Positions 1 through 12,145 of a stretch of DNA of 64,000 nucleotides are shown here, in pieces (the first letter of the stretch is position 1; the number at the start of each line of letters is the position of its first letter). Source of the stretch: Rhinopithecus roxellana. Its lineage: Eukaryota; Chordata; Mammalia; Primates; Cercopithecidae. Below the pieces are notes generated by a model. The model saw only the letters and a program-made list of their open reading frames with translations, made no database searches and was not told where the DNA came from. The stretch is from the NCBI RefSeq assembly GCF_007565055.1, contig NC_044551.1, positions 97,308,089 to 97,372,088 on the forward strand. The letters are read 5' to 3'. Made by a program: the position numbers and the translations under genes.

Positions 1-983
1 CTTGAAATCTAAACCATTTTAATCCCACTTGGGATCAATTCTGTTATTCATTATAATATGAAACATTATACTTTTTAAAAACTCTGAATAATGAAAGAGG
101 AACTAATTCCCCTTTCACTATTTTTTTTTCAAAAGAATATGATCCTTGCACATATATATTTGTCTGGATAGAATAAAAAGACCTTCCTCGAGTCTTTCTT
201 GTGTAATGTGTGGGCAAAAGGAAAAAGAATGAAAATATAATTTACTTTGAATTATTAATGATCTAATCATAACAGCTTAATTCAATCCAGTAAAATCTAT
301 TTATTGAGTTTCTGTGCCACGTGATGCTCTGGCTGGGTGCTGGGCTGTACCATGCCTACACCAATTAGAGGCTGCTGAAAGTGCAGGGCCGAGTGGGAGC
401 TCCTGAGCTAGACAGAACAGGTGACCAAATGATTTGTGTATGGAATTGCCAGGACAGACTTACAAAATGAGTTTGAAAACCTGGAAACAGAGCCTGAATT
501 ACAGAAATTTTTGTGCTCTAGTTTTTTGCACATGTAAATGGATTAAAACAGTGTGTGATATTTGATTTGGCACACTAGATTTGAAAGTGAAAGATCTGCT
601 TTGTGAAAGACTGCTAAATTAGATTCCTGGAAACTTTCCCTATCACTCTAGCAAGGAGGACTGGGTGATTTCTTACTCTTGTTAATGGATGACTAAGCTC
701 AAGACCTTTGCTTTACATCCTGATGTCTGTAGGTCTAAAATAAACAAACAAATTCAGAAGTAGTTTCTCCTTTAATATAAATCAAAAAAGAAGCAGAAAG
801 AAACATCATATATCAATGGTGATGTTTCCTAAAAATATATTTAGAGTAATTATACAATCTTTAAACTTGCACCTCATTTTTCTTCTTTTAAATAAATATT
901 GATCAGGAATACAATGTAAAGCACAAGTCAAAGAAATGCAAACAATGATGCAATATTAGCACATCCTCTACTAAAACAAAATA
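1..983. other. Non-genic flank, mostly unassigned
   Basis: AT-rich sequence with no credible coding frame. About 285-420 resembles the start of a MIR-type SINE (the 'tattgag...gtgcca...gctgggtgctggg' pattern), but too weakly for a firm call. A CACGTG E-box lies near 319. Nothing else recognised. Confidence 0.5.
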
Positions 984-3440
984 ATTTTATTTTTATTTTT
1001 TATAATTTCAGCTTTTATTTTTTATTCAAGGGGTATGTGTGCAGGTTTGTTACATGGGTATATTGCTTGATGTTGAGGTCTGGGGTATGACTGATCCTGT
1101 CATCCAGGTACTGAGCATAGTACCTGATAGTTTTTCAGTCCTTGCCTCACTCCTGCATCCCTACTTTAGTAGTACCCTATTGATATCTATTGTTGCCATC
1201 TTTATGCCCGTAAGTTCCCAATGTTTAGCTCCCACTTATAAGAGAGAATATGTGGTATTTGATTTTCTGTTCTTGCATTAATGCACTTAAAATAATGACT
1301 TCCAGTCACATTCATGTTGCTACAAAGGACATAACTTCATTATTATTATTGTTATTATTATTATTTTGGGATGGAATCTTGCTCTGTCACCAGGCTGGAG
1401 TGCAGTGGTGCAATCTCGGCTCACTGCAACCTCCCCCTCCTGGGTTCAAGCAATTCTCCTGCCTCAGCCTCCTGAGTAGCTGGGACTACAGGTGTACACC
1501 ACCATGCCCAGCTAATTTTTGTATTTTTACTAGAGTTGGGATTTCACCATGTTGGCCGGGATGGTCTCAATCTCTTGACCTCATGATCCACCCACCTTGG
1601 CCTCCTAAGGTGCTGGGATTACAGGCATGAGCCACCATGTCCAGCCAATTTTATTATTTTTTATGGCTGCATGATATTCCATGGGGTATATGGACCATAT
1701 TTTCTTTATCCAATCTGTCATTGATGAGCACCTAGGTTTATTCCATGTCTTTGCTACTGTGAATAGTGCTGTGATGAACATGTGAGAGAATGTGTCTTTT
1801 TGGTAGAATGATATGTATTCCTTTGGATATATACCCAGTAATGGGATTGCTGGGTGAAATAGTAGTTGTGTTTTAAGTTTGTTGAGAAATCTCCAAACTG
1901 CTTTCCACACTGGCTGAACTAATTTACATTCTGATCAACAGTGTGTAAGTGTTCCCATTTCTCTGCCGCCCCACCAACATCTGTTGTTTTTTCACCTTTT
2001 AATAATAGTCATTCTGAATTGAATGAGACAGTAACTCATTGTGGTTTTGATTTGCATTTCTCTGATGATTAGTGATATTGAGCATTTTTTCATGTTTCTT
2101 AGCTATTTGTATGTCTTCTTTTTAGAGGTGTCTGTTCATGCCTTTGGCCCACTTTTTAATGGGGTTGTTTGTTTTTTGCTTGTTGAATTGTTCACCTTCC
2201 TTGTAGGTTCTGGATATTAGACCTTTGTCAGATGCATAGTTTGCAAATATTTTCTCCCATTCTGTAGGGAGTAGTCTGTTTATGCTGTTGATAGTTTCTT
2301 TAGCTATGCAGAAGATCTTTAGTTTAATTAGGTCCCACTTTTCAGTTTTTCTTTCTGTTGCAATTACTTGTGAGGATTCAGCCATAAATTCTTTCCCAAG
2401 GCCAGTGTTCTGAATGGTGTATTCTAGGTTTTCTTCTAGTAGTCTTATAATTTGAGGTCTTACATTTAAATTTGTAATCCATCTTGAGTTAATTTTTGTA
2501 TATGATTAGAAGTAGGAGGCAAGTTTTATTCTTCTGCATATGTCTAGTCAGCTTTTCCAGCACCATTTATTAAATAGGGGAGTCCTTTCTGCATTGCTTA
2601 TTTTTGTCGACTTTGTCAAAGATCAGATGGATGTAGATGTATGGCTTTATTTGCAATTGCTCTATTTTGTTCCATTGTTCTATTATCTTTTTGTACCAGT
2701 ACCATGTTGTTTTGGTTACTGTCACGATATAGTATAGTTTGAAGTCACGTAATGTGATGCCTCCAGCTTTGTTCTTTTTGCTTAGGATTGCTTTGGCTAT
2801 TCAGGTTCCTTTTTGGTTCCATATAAATTTTAGTAAAGCTTTTTTCTAATTCTGTGAAAAATGATATTAGTCATTTCAGTAAAATAGCATTGAATCTGTA
2901 GATTGCTTTGGGCAGTGTGGCCATTTTAACAACATTGATTCTTCCTATCTATGATCATGGAATGGTTTTCCATTTGTCTGCATCATCTATGATCTCTTTC
3001 AGCAGTGTTTTGTAGTTCTTCTTGTAGACAGCTTTCACGTCCTTGGTTAGATGTATTCCTAGGCATTTTACTTGTGTGTGTGTCTATTGTGAATGGCATT
3101 GTGTTCTTGACTTGGTTTTCAACTTGAACGTTATTATAGAAAGGTTACTCATTTTTGTACATTGATTTTGTATCCTGAAACTTTACAGAAGTCGTTTATC
3201 AGTTCCAGCAGCCTTTAAGAGGAGTCTTTACAGTTTTCTAGATATAGAATCACATTGTTAGTGAAGAGAGATAATTTGACTTCTTCTTTTCCTATTTGGA
3301 TACCTTTTATTTCTTTGTCTTGCCTGACTTCTCTGGTTAGGACTTCCTATACTATATTGAATAGGAGTGGTGAGAGTAAGCATCCTTGTCTTGTTATAGT
3401 TCTCAAGAGGAATACGTCTAGCTTTTACCTGAAGAAATGG
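984..3440 (-). mobile_element. 5'-truncated antisense LINE-1 (3' UTR and ORF2 C-terminal half), split by an Alu
   Basis: Read on the minus strand this is the 3' UTR and C-terminal half of L1 ORF2. The plus strand opens with a T-rich stretch (the poly(A) tail) and the antisense 3' UTR, then runs through antisense ORF2 to about 3440, where the element is 5'-truncated. An Alu interrupts it at 1340-1646, and L1 homology resumes directly on the other side. Fossil ORF2 peptides remain on the minus strand (1605-1910 carries the ...IPLLGIYPKEY... block; 2122-2385 carries the LPTEWEKIFANYASDKGLISRTYKE block). The divergence suggests an L1PB/L1MA-age copy. I could not find a convincing target-site duplication. 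Confidence 0.88.
1340..1646 (-). mobile_element. Alu SINE inserted in L1, antisense
   Basis: The plus strand carries the reverse complement of a complete dimeric Alu: (TTA)-rich tail at 1340-1365, then the right and left monomers ending near 'gccaccatgtccagcc'. The tail has become an imperfect ATT repeat. It sits inside the antisense L1 and is therefore younger than it. The sequence looks like AluS; subfamily not resolved. The frame at 1250-1630 is an Alu shadow, not a gene. Confidence 0.93.
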
Positions 3441-4815
3441 TTTTCATTAACACTTTTATTCAATACAAATCTTTGTCTTTTATTTGTTTATCAAACTGTT
3501 AAGAGTTTACCATATGTCAGTCACTTGTGTAATAACTATTATTATTAATAATACTTATTAATTATCATTAATAAGTAAATAATACAGACAAGACCTCTAC
3601 TTTCAATGTCAGAAACACTTGTTTTCTGTCACAGTTAATGCTACCAGGTCTCCTTTTGAATGCAAAAGGAATGAAGATAGCCAACAGTTGGGAAATTATT
3701 TTTCTAATTATTTCTATGATTTTTATCTAGTTTTCATTACTTGCATGAAGCATTCTTTAAGTTCTCTTGGATCATATGGAGATAAAGAAGATATAGTTCT
3801 TATCCTTAAGGATTTTGCCATCTAGTGAAAGTAATTGACCAATTCCAAGATTATGGAGATAAACTAAGAACTCCATGTTGTCCTTCATGTGAAGTTTTTG
3901 TAAAACAAATGTCCCCAAATTACACTCCTTTTTATTATAGTCTCACCTTATTAGCCTGCATACAGCTAAAAATGCTAAGATACAGGAAATGGATAACATT
4001 TTAAGCATTATCAAGAGTTTCTTTTATGGAAAGCCTCCTCTTAATATTACAGAAATGAACACTTTTAAGAAAATATAAAGTAAAATACTAAGTTATGCTA
4101 TAAATTTAGTAAGCACTTAATTTTTACAGCCATTATAACAACTTCCTAGGAAAAACCCACAAAACTTGAGATAAGTTTGCCATCAAACTTTTAAGAAGTA
4201 GTTGACAGTAAGTGAACATGAGAAAAACTGAGTTCTGTAGAGTAGTTGAATTGACTTACGAGGCTGGGAAGACAGCAGAGAGGGTTGGCTTATAAGTCTG
4301 AGAGAGAGGGAATGTCATACCTCTCACATCATAGAGGAGAAAGAGAAAGAGGAATGAATGTATCCTTGCCCAGTTTGGGATCTGAAAGTAAACAGCCATC
4401 AAAATGGCCTACAGCCAAGGTCAGACATGTTCTTGCACCGCTGCCAATAGAAAAAGTAGTTTCCTGTAGCTCAGTTTCATGCCCTGACCCAGAGATGCCT
4501 TGAAGAAATGGCAGCCTTTTGGTAGCTACAGAGAAAAGAAGCTAAATAAGTCATGCCAGCAGCAGTGGTGAGCTAGTGGCATTATTGCTACGCTAAGAAT
4601 ATGACGGCACAAGGACATTTTGGGTGACAGCAGTGTCAAGTATGTAGATTAATTGAAAACTCTTCATAATTCCACATAGTAGCCAATTGAGGTTTCTGAG
4701 ATACCACAGGAATTCCACCCAACTACCTCCCGTGAGTGGGAGGAAAGGGCTTAGTGGATATGAAAGTTCCCAAGGGCGAATTCAAAGTTAAAATATCTTT
4801 ATAGTGTCTTATACC
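3441..4815. other. Unassigned intergenic sequence
   Basis: No gene. Around 3490-3600 and 3720-3835 there are faint patterns of very old SINE/LINE sequence ('...aaggattttgccatctagtg'), too eroded to name. The remainder looks unique. Confidence 0.4.
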
Positions 4816-4853
4816 AGAGGAGGGGGGAGAGAGAGAGAGAAGAAAGAAGAAAG

Positions 4854-4904
<51 letters not shown>

Positions 4905-5075
4905 AGAAAGAAAGAAAAGAAAGAAAAGAAAGAAAAGAAAGAAAAGAAAGAAAAGAAAGAAAAGAAGAAAGAAAGAAGAGAAAGAAAGAAAAGAAAAGAA
5001 AGGAGGGAGGGAGGGAAGGAAGGAAGGAAGGAAGGAAGGAAGGAAGGAAGGAAGGAAGGAAGGAAGGAAGGAAGG
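4816..5075 (+). repeat. 260-nt pure polypurine microsatellite (GA/GAAA/GGGA/GGAA)
   Basis: Not one pyrimidine occurs on the plus strand across the interval. Sub-blocks in order are (GA)n, (GAAA)n, compound GAAA/GAAAA, (GGGA)n, and about 15 GGAA units up to 5074. Long mirror-symmetric homopurine tracts can adopt triplex H-DNA, and GGAA runs are known binding platforms for ETS-family factors. The long frames on both strands here (4799-5101 minus, 4804-5088 plus) are repeat translations, not genes. Confidence 0.97.
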
Positions 5076-5149
5076 TAGGTCACACTAGTAATAATATTCA
5101 TTCATAGACATGAGGAATTGGGAAATTGATTATTAACATCTGCTGTGTT

Positions 5150-5490
5150 TTTTTCAGAGGTCACAGAATAGCTCAGTGTTCCCTCAGTTTCTCAGTCTCC
5201 CTTTCAGTCAGATTTAGTTCTGACCATTGGAATACAGGCAGAAGTAATGGAAGTTACATCTAAGCCTGGCTCATGAATACACCCCTCAAGATTATCCAGT
5301 TATTTCCTGCCTTGCCACTGTGACTTAGAAGGATTGATATGGCATAGGGACAGGATGAAAGAGGGAGGCCTGTGGTCCTGTATTAGACTTTATGTAGGCA
5401 GGAACTAAACCTTTCATATGTTAAGTTCCTCAAACTTGTCTATTGTGGCAATTGAGGTGGATTACCTATACAAATACAAGTCCTAGATTT
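5150..5490 (+). mobile_element. MLT1-like MaLR LTR remnant
   Basis: The pattern 'tgaccattggaatacaggcagaagtaatgg...' followed by 'aagcctggctcatga' matches my memory of the 5' half of MLT1-type LTRs, and the order of landmarks downstream is also compatible. Strongly diverged, so boundaries are approximate. Confidence 0.5.
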
Positions 5491-7149
5491 CTGTCATTAC
5501 TGAGGTGATGGGATAGAATTGCCACTCCCGACTTTGAGATACCTCTTCAGAAGGCCTTTTCGTAAGAATTATCACCATTTCTCAACTTAGAGGATGACGC
5601 TTTTATTAGTTTTAAACTCACAGAAACAAGGGGCTGGACATAAACACAATGTATTTTATCCCAGTGGTCACTGCTTTGTCTCAAGTATAAGTCTGATTTT
5701 AGGCTATACCAAGGAGTTAAAAAAAAGTACCTAAAACTGCTAAGTGTATGGCCTTAGAATCTAAAAATAATCATTACCAATCCTACAGGACCCTTTCCTT
5801 ATGTTAGGACACATCCATATAGTTAATTATCCATATTTTTTGTGTAAGGACAGAGATTCTGATCATTTAGGGATGACTTTTATCTTAAAGAGTTTTGTGT
5901 GTCAGTCATTAGCATTACACTGTTTTACAAGTTATTGATGACATACATTTTAGACATTATAGTAGTCCTGGGACAACCAATTATAAAGTTACATCTTTTT
6001 ATTTGTACAATTTGATCTTGCATTTCAAACTTACACATATATACACACACACCACACACACACACACATATATACACACACACACACACATATATCTCAG
6101 CAAGAACCCATGTGAAACAGAATAATAAGGGCAATTTATACATGAATCAATAACATCTCCTCCACTCAAAACTGCCACCTTCAGGAAACTATAAATATCT
6201 TTTGTATTTTGTTGCCTCTAAAAAATATCATTACACTGAAAAGTGGTTACTCTAATCAACTTTTGGAGCATGTAATAGAGATAATAAGCTTGAAACAGGA
6301 AAATGGAATAATTGCATAGCTGGCTCTAAAAGTTTATTATGCAATTAGCTACATGTACGTGTTTGCCCTTTTTAATTCTAGACTACTACTATAATTTTTT
6401 TAAAAAAAACTTCAAACACAGGAAGAATAACAAAGCTATAAAACATGTAGATCTGCTTACAACTCAATGATAACTAACTAGATGATCAGATGGGTAATAA
6501 AATGGGGAGTTTCCCAATAAAACAAACCATATAACGTCAGATAAAGCCTTCTTACAAAGGTAAAAAATTTTTAAATTTTACCTATCAATTTTGATTTTAA
6601 TAACACAGCCTGAGGATACTTAGTAATTTGCCCATTAGAATGAATCTTTTAGGAGATTTGAATTGGAATAAATATTATAACTTGAATTAATATTATCAAA
6701 TTCAATGTCTATTTAATTTCTGGTTGTAAAACTAGCATAAATCATATTTTCATGATCCATATGGTATTATTTTTTCCAAGGTAAAGCATTCAAAATTAGT
6801 GATTTCACTTTAGTCAGCGTAGATACAAACTAGGCACAAAACACAGTGGTGATATGATCATGAATCTTTACTTGTAGATAAAATAAGGTATCGTAAGGCA
6901 GATGGCCTGAGCTTAGCTACATGGTAATGTATGTGATATTTAATCTCACTGTACCTAGAGTTTCCTTGTTTCTAGATTAGCTTTTATGCTGAAATCACTT
7001 AAAATTCTTCCTAACTCTAAAATTGTGTCTTTTCATTAATATACAAAGAATAATACGCACAGAAATGCATTTATAAGTAAAACATTCATATAGACAAGAC
7101 AAATATTAGTTTATAACATCATTCCATAATGATTGCTTACTTTTGTTTC
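5491..7149. other. Unassigned AT-rich sequence
   Basis: No credible gene. Apart from the CA/TA microsatellite listed separately, the only hint is a weak MIR-like antisense stretch near 6895-7020 ('cctgagcttagctac...ctagagtttccttgtttc'). Confidence 0.4.
6031..6094 (+). repeat. Compound (CA)n/(TA)n microsatellite
   Basis: Alternating purine-pyrimidine DNA: ACACATATATACACACACAC-type units with three CA blocks separated by TATA. It has Z-DNA potential and is likely length-polymorphic. The frame at 5925-6143 on the minus strand owes its VCVCVCVC-rich stretch to this repeat. Confidence 0.9.
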
Positions 7150-7300
7150 AGGCTCATTATATGCATATTAAGCCTTCTTAACAAAATTAAGAAAGTGCGT
7201 TATAATTAACTCAAATTATAGAAGAGGAAATGATTTAAAGAGATTAAGAATCTTCCCCCAATTCACCCAGCTATAATTGATAAAATCCAATTTACATTTA
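7150..7300 (+). mobile_element. Probable MIR fossil
   Basis: The succession 'agaagaggaaatgatttaaagagattaag', 'cttccccc', 'caccca-gctat' follows the MIR core and 3' order (gaggaaactgaggc...agagattaag...gcccaaggtcacacagcta). Heavily decayed. Confidence 0.45.
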
Positions 7301-7839
7301 ATTATGGTTAGTTCATTTGATTTGAGACATTCTGAAAAGCCCAGTTCTTGATATTTTATTTTCTCCCCACTGTCATTGGGTCAAACACTCTATGCTGGAA
7401 CTCAGCACCATTCCTGTCTTGCAAGCACTTCTCCACATTGCATGGACTGAAAGCACCAGACTTCCCTGCCATTAGAGTCCCATTTAGATTCTTCCAATGA
7501 GAGGTTCTTAGTGAAATTTGAGAGGCAAAATAGAAGTTTCTATTCTACAGTGGCAAATGGCTATCAATGTTGCCAGTGGCTTTTTCATGACCTCTTAGAA
7601 CTATCTATGCAGTGCTATAAAAATATGAGCTCATTCAGTGACAGTTTTCTAGGATTCCAGCACTTCCGAGCTCCTACTGCTAGTAGAAGGTTTCTGTGAT
7701 TTTCACTTCTCTGACCTTTCCGGTCAGAAGCTGTGGAAGCTTCTAATGCCCAGAAATAGCAATGGTGGTTTCTAGTTTCCTTACTGAACCTCTCAGATAC
7801 AGAATTTGATGCCAAAATTGGATACGGATACAGAACCTC
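7301..7839. other. Region just upstream of the ERVL gag-like segment
   Basis: No gene. By position it could hold the ERVL 5' LTR or leader, but I cannot align it to the MLT2-like 3' LTR at 15690-16160. A 5' LTR is therefore not demonstrated. Confidence 0.3.
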
Positions 7840-9449
7840 CTAGATGGTAAGCTTAAATTGGTTATCTGACTGTGTTAGATTTGAAGGCAGTAAATGATCT
7901 CATGACCAATAAAATATGGGCTATTGGTAGTTCACAGCATGCAGAGACAAAGCTTTTGCTTAAAATAACACGCTTGCAGCTGTGTGACTACTGAAAAGAA
8001 AGACGTTGGAAGGCCAAGTGGCTATTCCAATACAATGTTATAGGGGAAATGATTATTATACAGACTTTGGAATTATTTGACCGCTTCATATTGCAATAGA
8101 GAGCTTTGAGTCAGATAATGGCAAGTTTATGGTTCAGAGAAGCAGAGAGCTCTATAATGATGCTAAAAATATATCTCTTAGTACTTATACAGCCAAGGGA
8201 TCCAAAACCCAGACTCCAGGTTTGATCCTATAGGCTGTAGAAGTTAAACACTAATTGATTTCTTTTTTATCAGGTCTCTTATGTGAAAATTAAGGATTAG
8301 ACAAGACTGGGATCTGGAGAACTGGAATGGTAACTTTTGGATGTATCTCAGTGACTGAGCATTTTGATCCCCTCCTTTCACTGAGCCTGCCTTTCCAGAA
8401 GCAGCAGCCACTGCTGAGCCAATTCCTCCATCATTCCCCTGAACCTTGCCTAACGATTCTCCAGTGACTTCCCCTGAGACCATCTCTTGCATAGAGATAC
8501 TGATTCTCCTTCTATCCCACTCCCAATATCTCTCCTGGCTGCTTGCCCATAATTAGCACAAATTCAGACCCAATAGGAGATAGCATACATACCAAAGATC
8601 TGTGCATTTTTTGCTCATTTATATTAAGGAGAACTCAGGGAATGTGTGTGAGGAACAGATTCTAAGCAACAAAGACCAACGTATAAGACACTAACATTGA
8701 AATAGGTTAAATGTGTTGATATCCCTGCTAACACTAGAGCTTCTGGATTTAATCTGTGGCTGAAACATCTGAGAGAAACTCTTACAATTTTATTGGTTGG
8801 CTAATTGAAATGTGGACCCAGGGATTTCCTTGAATAAATGAAGCTGAGATATAAGAATTTCCTTAGCTCAACAGAGAGGAGGGAATCCAAAGTCTAAAGG
8901 AAATAGGTATATTGGAATACATTGATTATGTGCAATCAATTCATTATCTCTCTTACCATGTATCTGTGGAAGATCACAGGGATCACAGGAATCTAGAGGC
9001 TACCCCTTTCCAAAGACTTTGAGAAAATATACTGATGAGGGGAACAAAAGCATCCTTATAGGTATTGTAGTGACTGCTGTCTATAGGTCAGGGATGATGG
9101 TGGGAGATACTTCAAGGAATTGAGTTCCTATACTTTAAAAAGGAATAAGGACATCCCAGAATATAGAAGCCACTGACACCACTTAAACACCAGGAACAAG
9201 TGGGCATGGTTATAGAAATGGGCAGCAGAGTTGGAGTGGTAACCAGACGGTTTCATTGGAAGATATTTGGGGCAGTGGTTAATTGATTATGGTGCCTTTA
9301 AAGTTGGAAAAGGTGGGAAGCTTGATCAAGTATTACTTAAAATATATAATTCAAAAATGTCTAGATTTTAATTCAACACAATGGATAGGGATATCTCACC
9401 TTCCACTTAATTCCCAGACATGGAACAATTCAAGAAGCAAGAGTGCTTT
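7840..9449 (+). pseudogene. ERVL gag-like remnant (5' part of a split provirus)
   Basis: Segments around 7850-8200 and 8290-8480 follow the order I remember for the ERVL internal (gag) region, notably the stretch at 8090-8170 around 'gagctttgagtcag', 'ggcaagttta' and 'gagctctataatgatgct'. No frame stays open for more than about 80 codons, so it is long dead. It belongs with the pol remnant beyond the L1 at 9450-12134: the same 11-bp host motif lies on both sides of that L1, showing the two halves were once joined. Gag identity rests on nucleotide pattern memory only. Confidence 0.5.
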
Positions 9450-10340
9450 TTTAAAAAATTTATTTTTTATTTCAACAGGTTTTTCAGAAACAGGTGGTGC
9501 TTGGTTACATAAATAAGTTCGTCAGTGATGATTTCTAAGATTTTGGTGCATCTATCACCCAAGTGGTATGTCCTGTACCCAATGCAAAGTCTTTTATCCC
9601 TCACCCACATTCTACCCTTTCCCCCAAGTCCCCAGAGTTCATTGTATCATTATTATGCCTTTGCGTCCTCATAACTTAGCTCCTAATTATGAGGGAGAAC
9701 AAGCAATGTTTGGTTTTCCATTCCTGAGTTACTTTACTTAGAATAATAGTCTCTATTTCCACCCAGGTTGCTGTGAATGCCATTAATTCATTCCTTTTTG
9801 TGGCTAAGTAGTATCCCGTGGTATATACATAACACATTTTCTTTATCTACTTGTTGATTGATTTGCATTTCCCTGACAATTAGTGATGTTGAACATTTTT
9901 TCCATATGCTTGTTGGCCATTTGTGTATCTTCTTTTAAGAATTGTCTATTCATGTTCTTAGCCCACTTTTCAATGGGATTGTTTGTTTTTTGTTTCTTGC
10001 TGATTTGTTTGAGTTTTTTGTAGATTCTGGATACTAGTCCTTCATTGGATGTATAGACTGTGAAGATTTTCTCCCACTCTGTGGGTTGTCTATTAACTCT
10101 GCTGGTTATATTTTTTGACCATTAGCAAGATTAACCAAGAAAAAGAGAGAGAAGGTCCAAACAAGCTCAATCAGAAACAAAAGGGGAGATATTACTACTG
10201 CTACCACAGAAATAAAAAAATTATTCAAGACTACTATGAACACCTTTACAAGCATGAACCAGGAAACCTAAAGGAGGATAAATTCCTGAAAATATACAAC
10301 ATTCCTAAATTAAACCAGGAAGATATAAAAACTCTGAACT

Positions 10341-10427
10341 CACCCATCTGTTGGTGCACCCATCACTCAAGTGGTGTACCCTGTACCCAATGCAAAGTCT
10401 TCTATCCCTCACCCACATTCCCACACA
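10341..10427 (-). repeat. L1 3' UTR patch embedded in the sense ORF2 part
   Basis: About 87 bp replaces a few bases of the usual ORF2 sequence ahead of the 'acaagcagcgagattgaaa' block. Its core (about 10351-10420) is a direct repeat of the antisense 3' UTR at about 9545-9614 of the same element. Both contain 'cctgtacccaatgcaaagtc' and 'atccctcacccacattc'. By eye identity is near 88-90 percent. Confidence 0.8.
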
Positions 10428-11347
10428 CAAGCAGCGAGATTGAAATGGTAATTTAAAAATTGCCAACAAAAAAAAAGTACAGGACCAGATGGACTCACTG
10501 CTGAATTCTATCAGACATTTAAAGAAGAATTGGCACCAATCCTGTTGACATCATTCCACAGGAGAGAGAAAGAGAGAATCATCCCTAAATCATACTATGA
10601 AGCCAGTATCATCCTAATACCAAAACCAGGAAGGAACATAACAAAAAAGAAAACTACAGAAAAATATCCCTGATTAATATAGCTGCAAAAATCCTCAACA
10701 AAAGACTAGGTAACTGAAGCCAACAGCTTATCAAAAAGATCATCCACCATGATCAAGTGGGTTTCATACCAGAGATGCAGGGATGGTTTAACATTCACAA
10801 ATCAATAAATGTGATACACCCTATAAACAGAATTAAAAACAAAAATCACATGATCTTCTCAATAAATTCAGAAAAAGGATTTGACAAAATCCAGCGTCTC
10901 TTTATGATTTAAACCCTCAGCATAAATGGCATAGAAGGGACATACCTTAAGGTAATAAAAGCCATCTACAACAAACCCGCAGACAATATACTGAACAGGG
11001 TAAAATTGAAAACATTCCCCCTGAGAGCTGGGACAAGACAAGAATTCCCACTCTCACCACTTCTATTCAACATAGTACTGGAAGTCCTAGCCAGAGCAAT
11101 CAGACAAGAGAGAGAAATCAAGGACATTCAAATTGGTAAAGAGTAAGTCAAACTGTCACTGTTTGCTGATGATATGATTGTGTATTTAGAAGACCCTAAA
11201 GACTTATCCAAAAAGCTCCCAGAGCTGGTAGATGAATTCAGCAAAGTTTCAGGATACAAAATTAATTTATACAAATCTGTAGCTCTGCTATACACCAGCG
11301 ACCAAGTTGAGAATCAAATCAAGAACTCAACCCCTTTTATAATAGCT

Positions 11348-11378
11348 GCAATAAAATAAAATAAAATAAAATAAAATA
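11348..11378 (+). repeat. (AAAAT)n microsatellite inside L1 ORF2
   Basis: Five tandem ATAAA units sit where L1 ORF2 normally has only an A-rich run between the 'atagctgca' and 'tacttaggaata' blocks. It has expanded in place within the L1 copy. Confidence 0.85.
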
Positions 11379-12145
11379 CTTAGGAATATACCTAACTAAG
11401 GAGGTGAAAGATCTCTACAAGGAAAACTACAAAACACTGCTGAAAGAAGTCATAGACAACACAGACAAATTACATCCCATGCTCATGGATGGGTAGAATC
11501 AATATTGTGAAAATGACCATACTGTCAAAAGCAATCTACAAACTCAATACAACTTCCATCAAAATACCACCATTATTCTTCACAGGACTAGAAAAAAATC
11601 CTAAAATTCATACGGAACCAAAAAAAGAGTCCACATATTCAAAGCAAGACTAAACAAAAAGAACAAATCTGAAAGCATCACATTACCCAACTTCAAACTA
11701 TACTGTAAGTCCATAGTCACCAAAACAGCACGGTACTGGTATAAAAATAGGCACATTAGAACAATGGAACAGAATAGAGAATCCAGAAATAAAGCCAAAT
11801 ACTTATAGCCAACTGATCTTTGACAAAGCAAATGAAAACATAAAGTGGGAAAAGGACACCCTGTTCAACAAATGGTGCTAGGATAATAGGCAAGCCACAG
11901 GTAGAATGAAAGTGGATCCTCATCTCCCACCTTACACAAAAATCAACTCAAGATAGATCAAAGACTTAAGTATATGACCTGAAACCATGAAAATTCTAGA
12001 AGCTAACACTGGAAAAACCCTTTTAGACATTGGCTTAGGTAAAGACTTCATAACCAAGAAGTCTTTGCAAATACAACTAAAAGCTAATGCAACAAAAACA
12101 AATATAAATAGATGGGACTTAATTAAACTAAAAAAAGAATGCTTT

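Larger units (their letters stand above)
9450..12134 (-). mobile_element. LINE-1 with 5' inversion (twin priming) inserted in ERVL
   Basis: Two L1 parts meet head to head. 9450 to about 10117 is antisense (3' UTR and ORF2 C-terminus). About 10118 to 12134 is sense ORF2, from mid-ORF2 through the FADD reverse-transcriptase motif at 11162-11173 to the LIKLK block. In L1 coordinates the sense part ends almost where the antisense part starts (VNRQPTEWEK region), the hallmark of twin priming. Flanking target-site duplications are AAGAGTGCTTT (9439-9449) and AAGAATGCTTT (12135-12145), 10 of 11 identical, which shows a single insertion in minus orientation. Frames are broken (10115-10456 and 11174-11359 are surviving pieces). 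The age is L1PB/L1MA-like. Confidence 0.88.

Noticed and set aside
1250..1630. 126-codon frame with ...FWDGILLCHQAGVQWCNLGSLQPPPPG
   Set aside because: Typical antisense-Alu shadow peptide.
4799..5101. Open frames of 94-100 codons on both strands
   Set aside because: Pure translation of the GA/GAAA/GGAA microsatellite.
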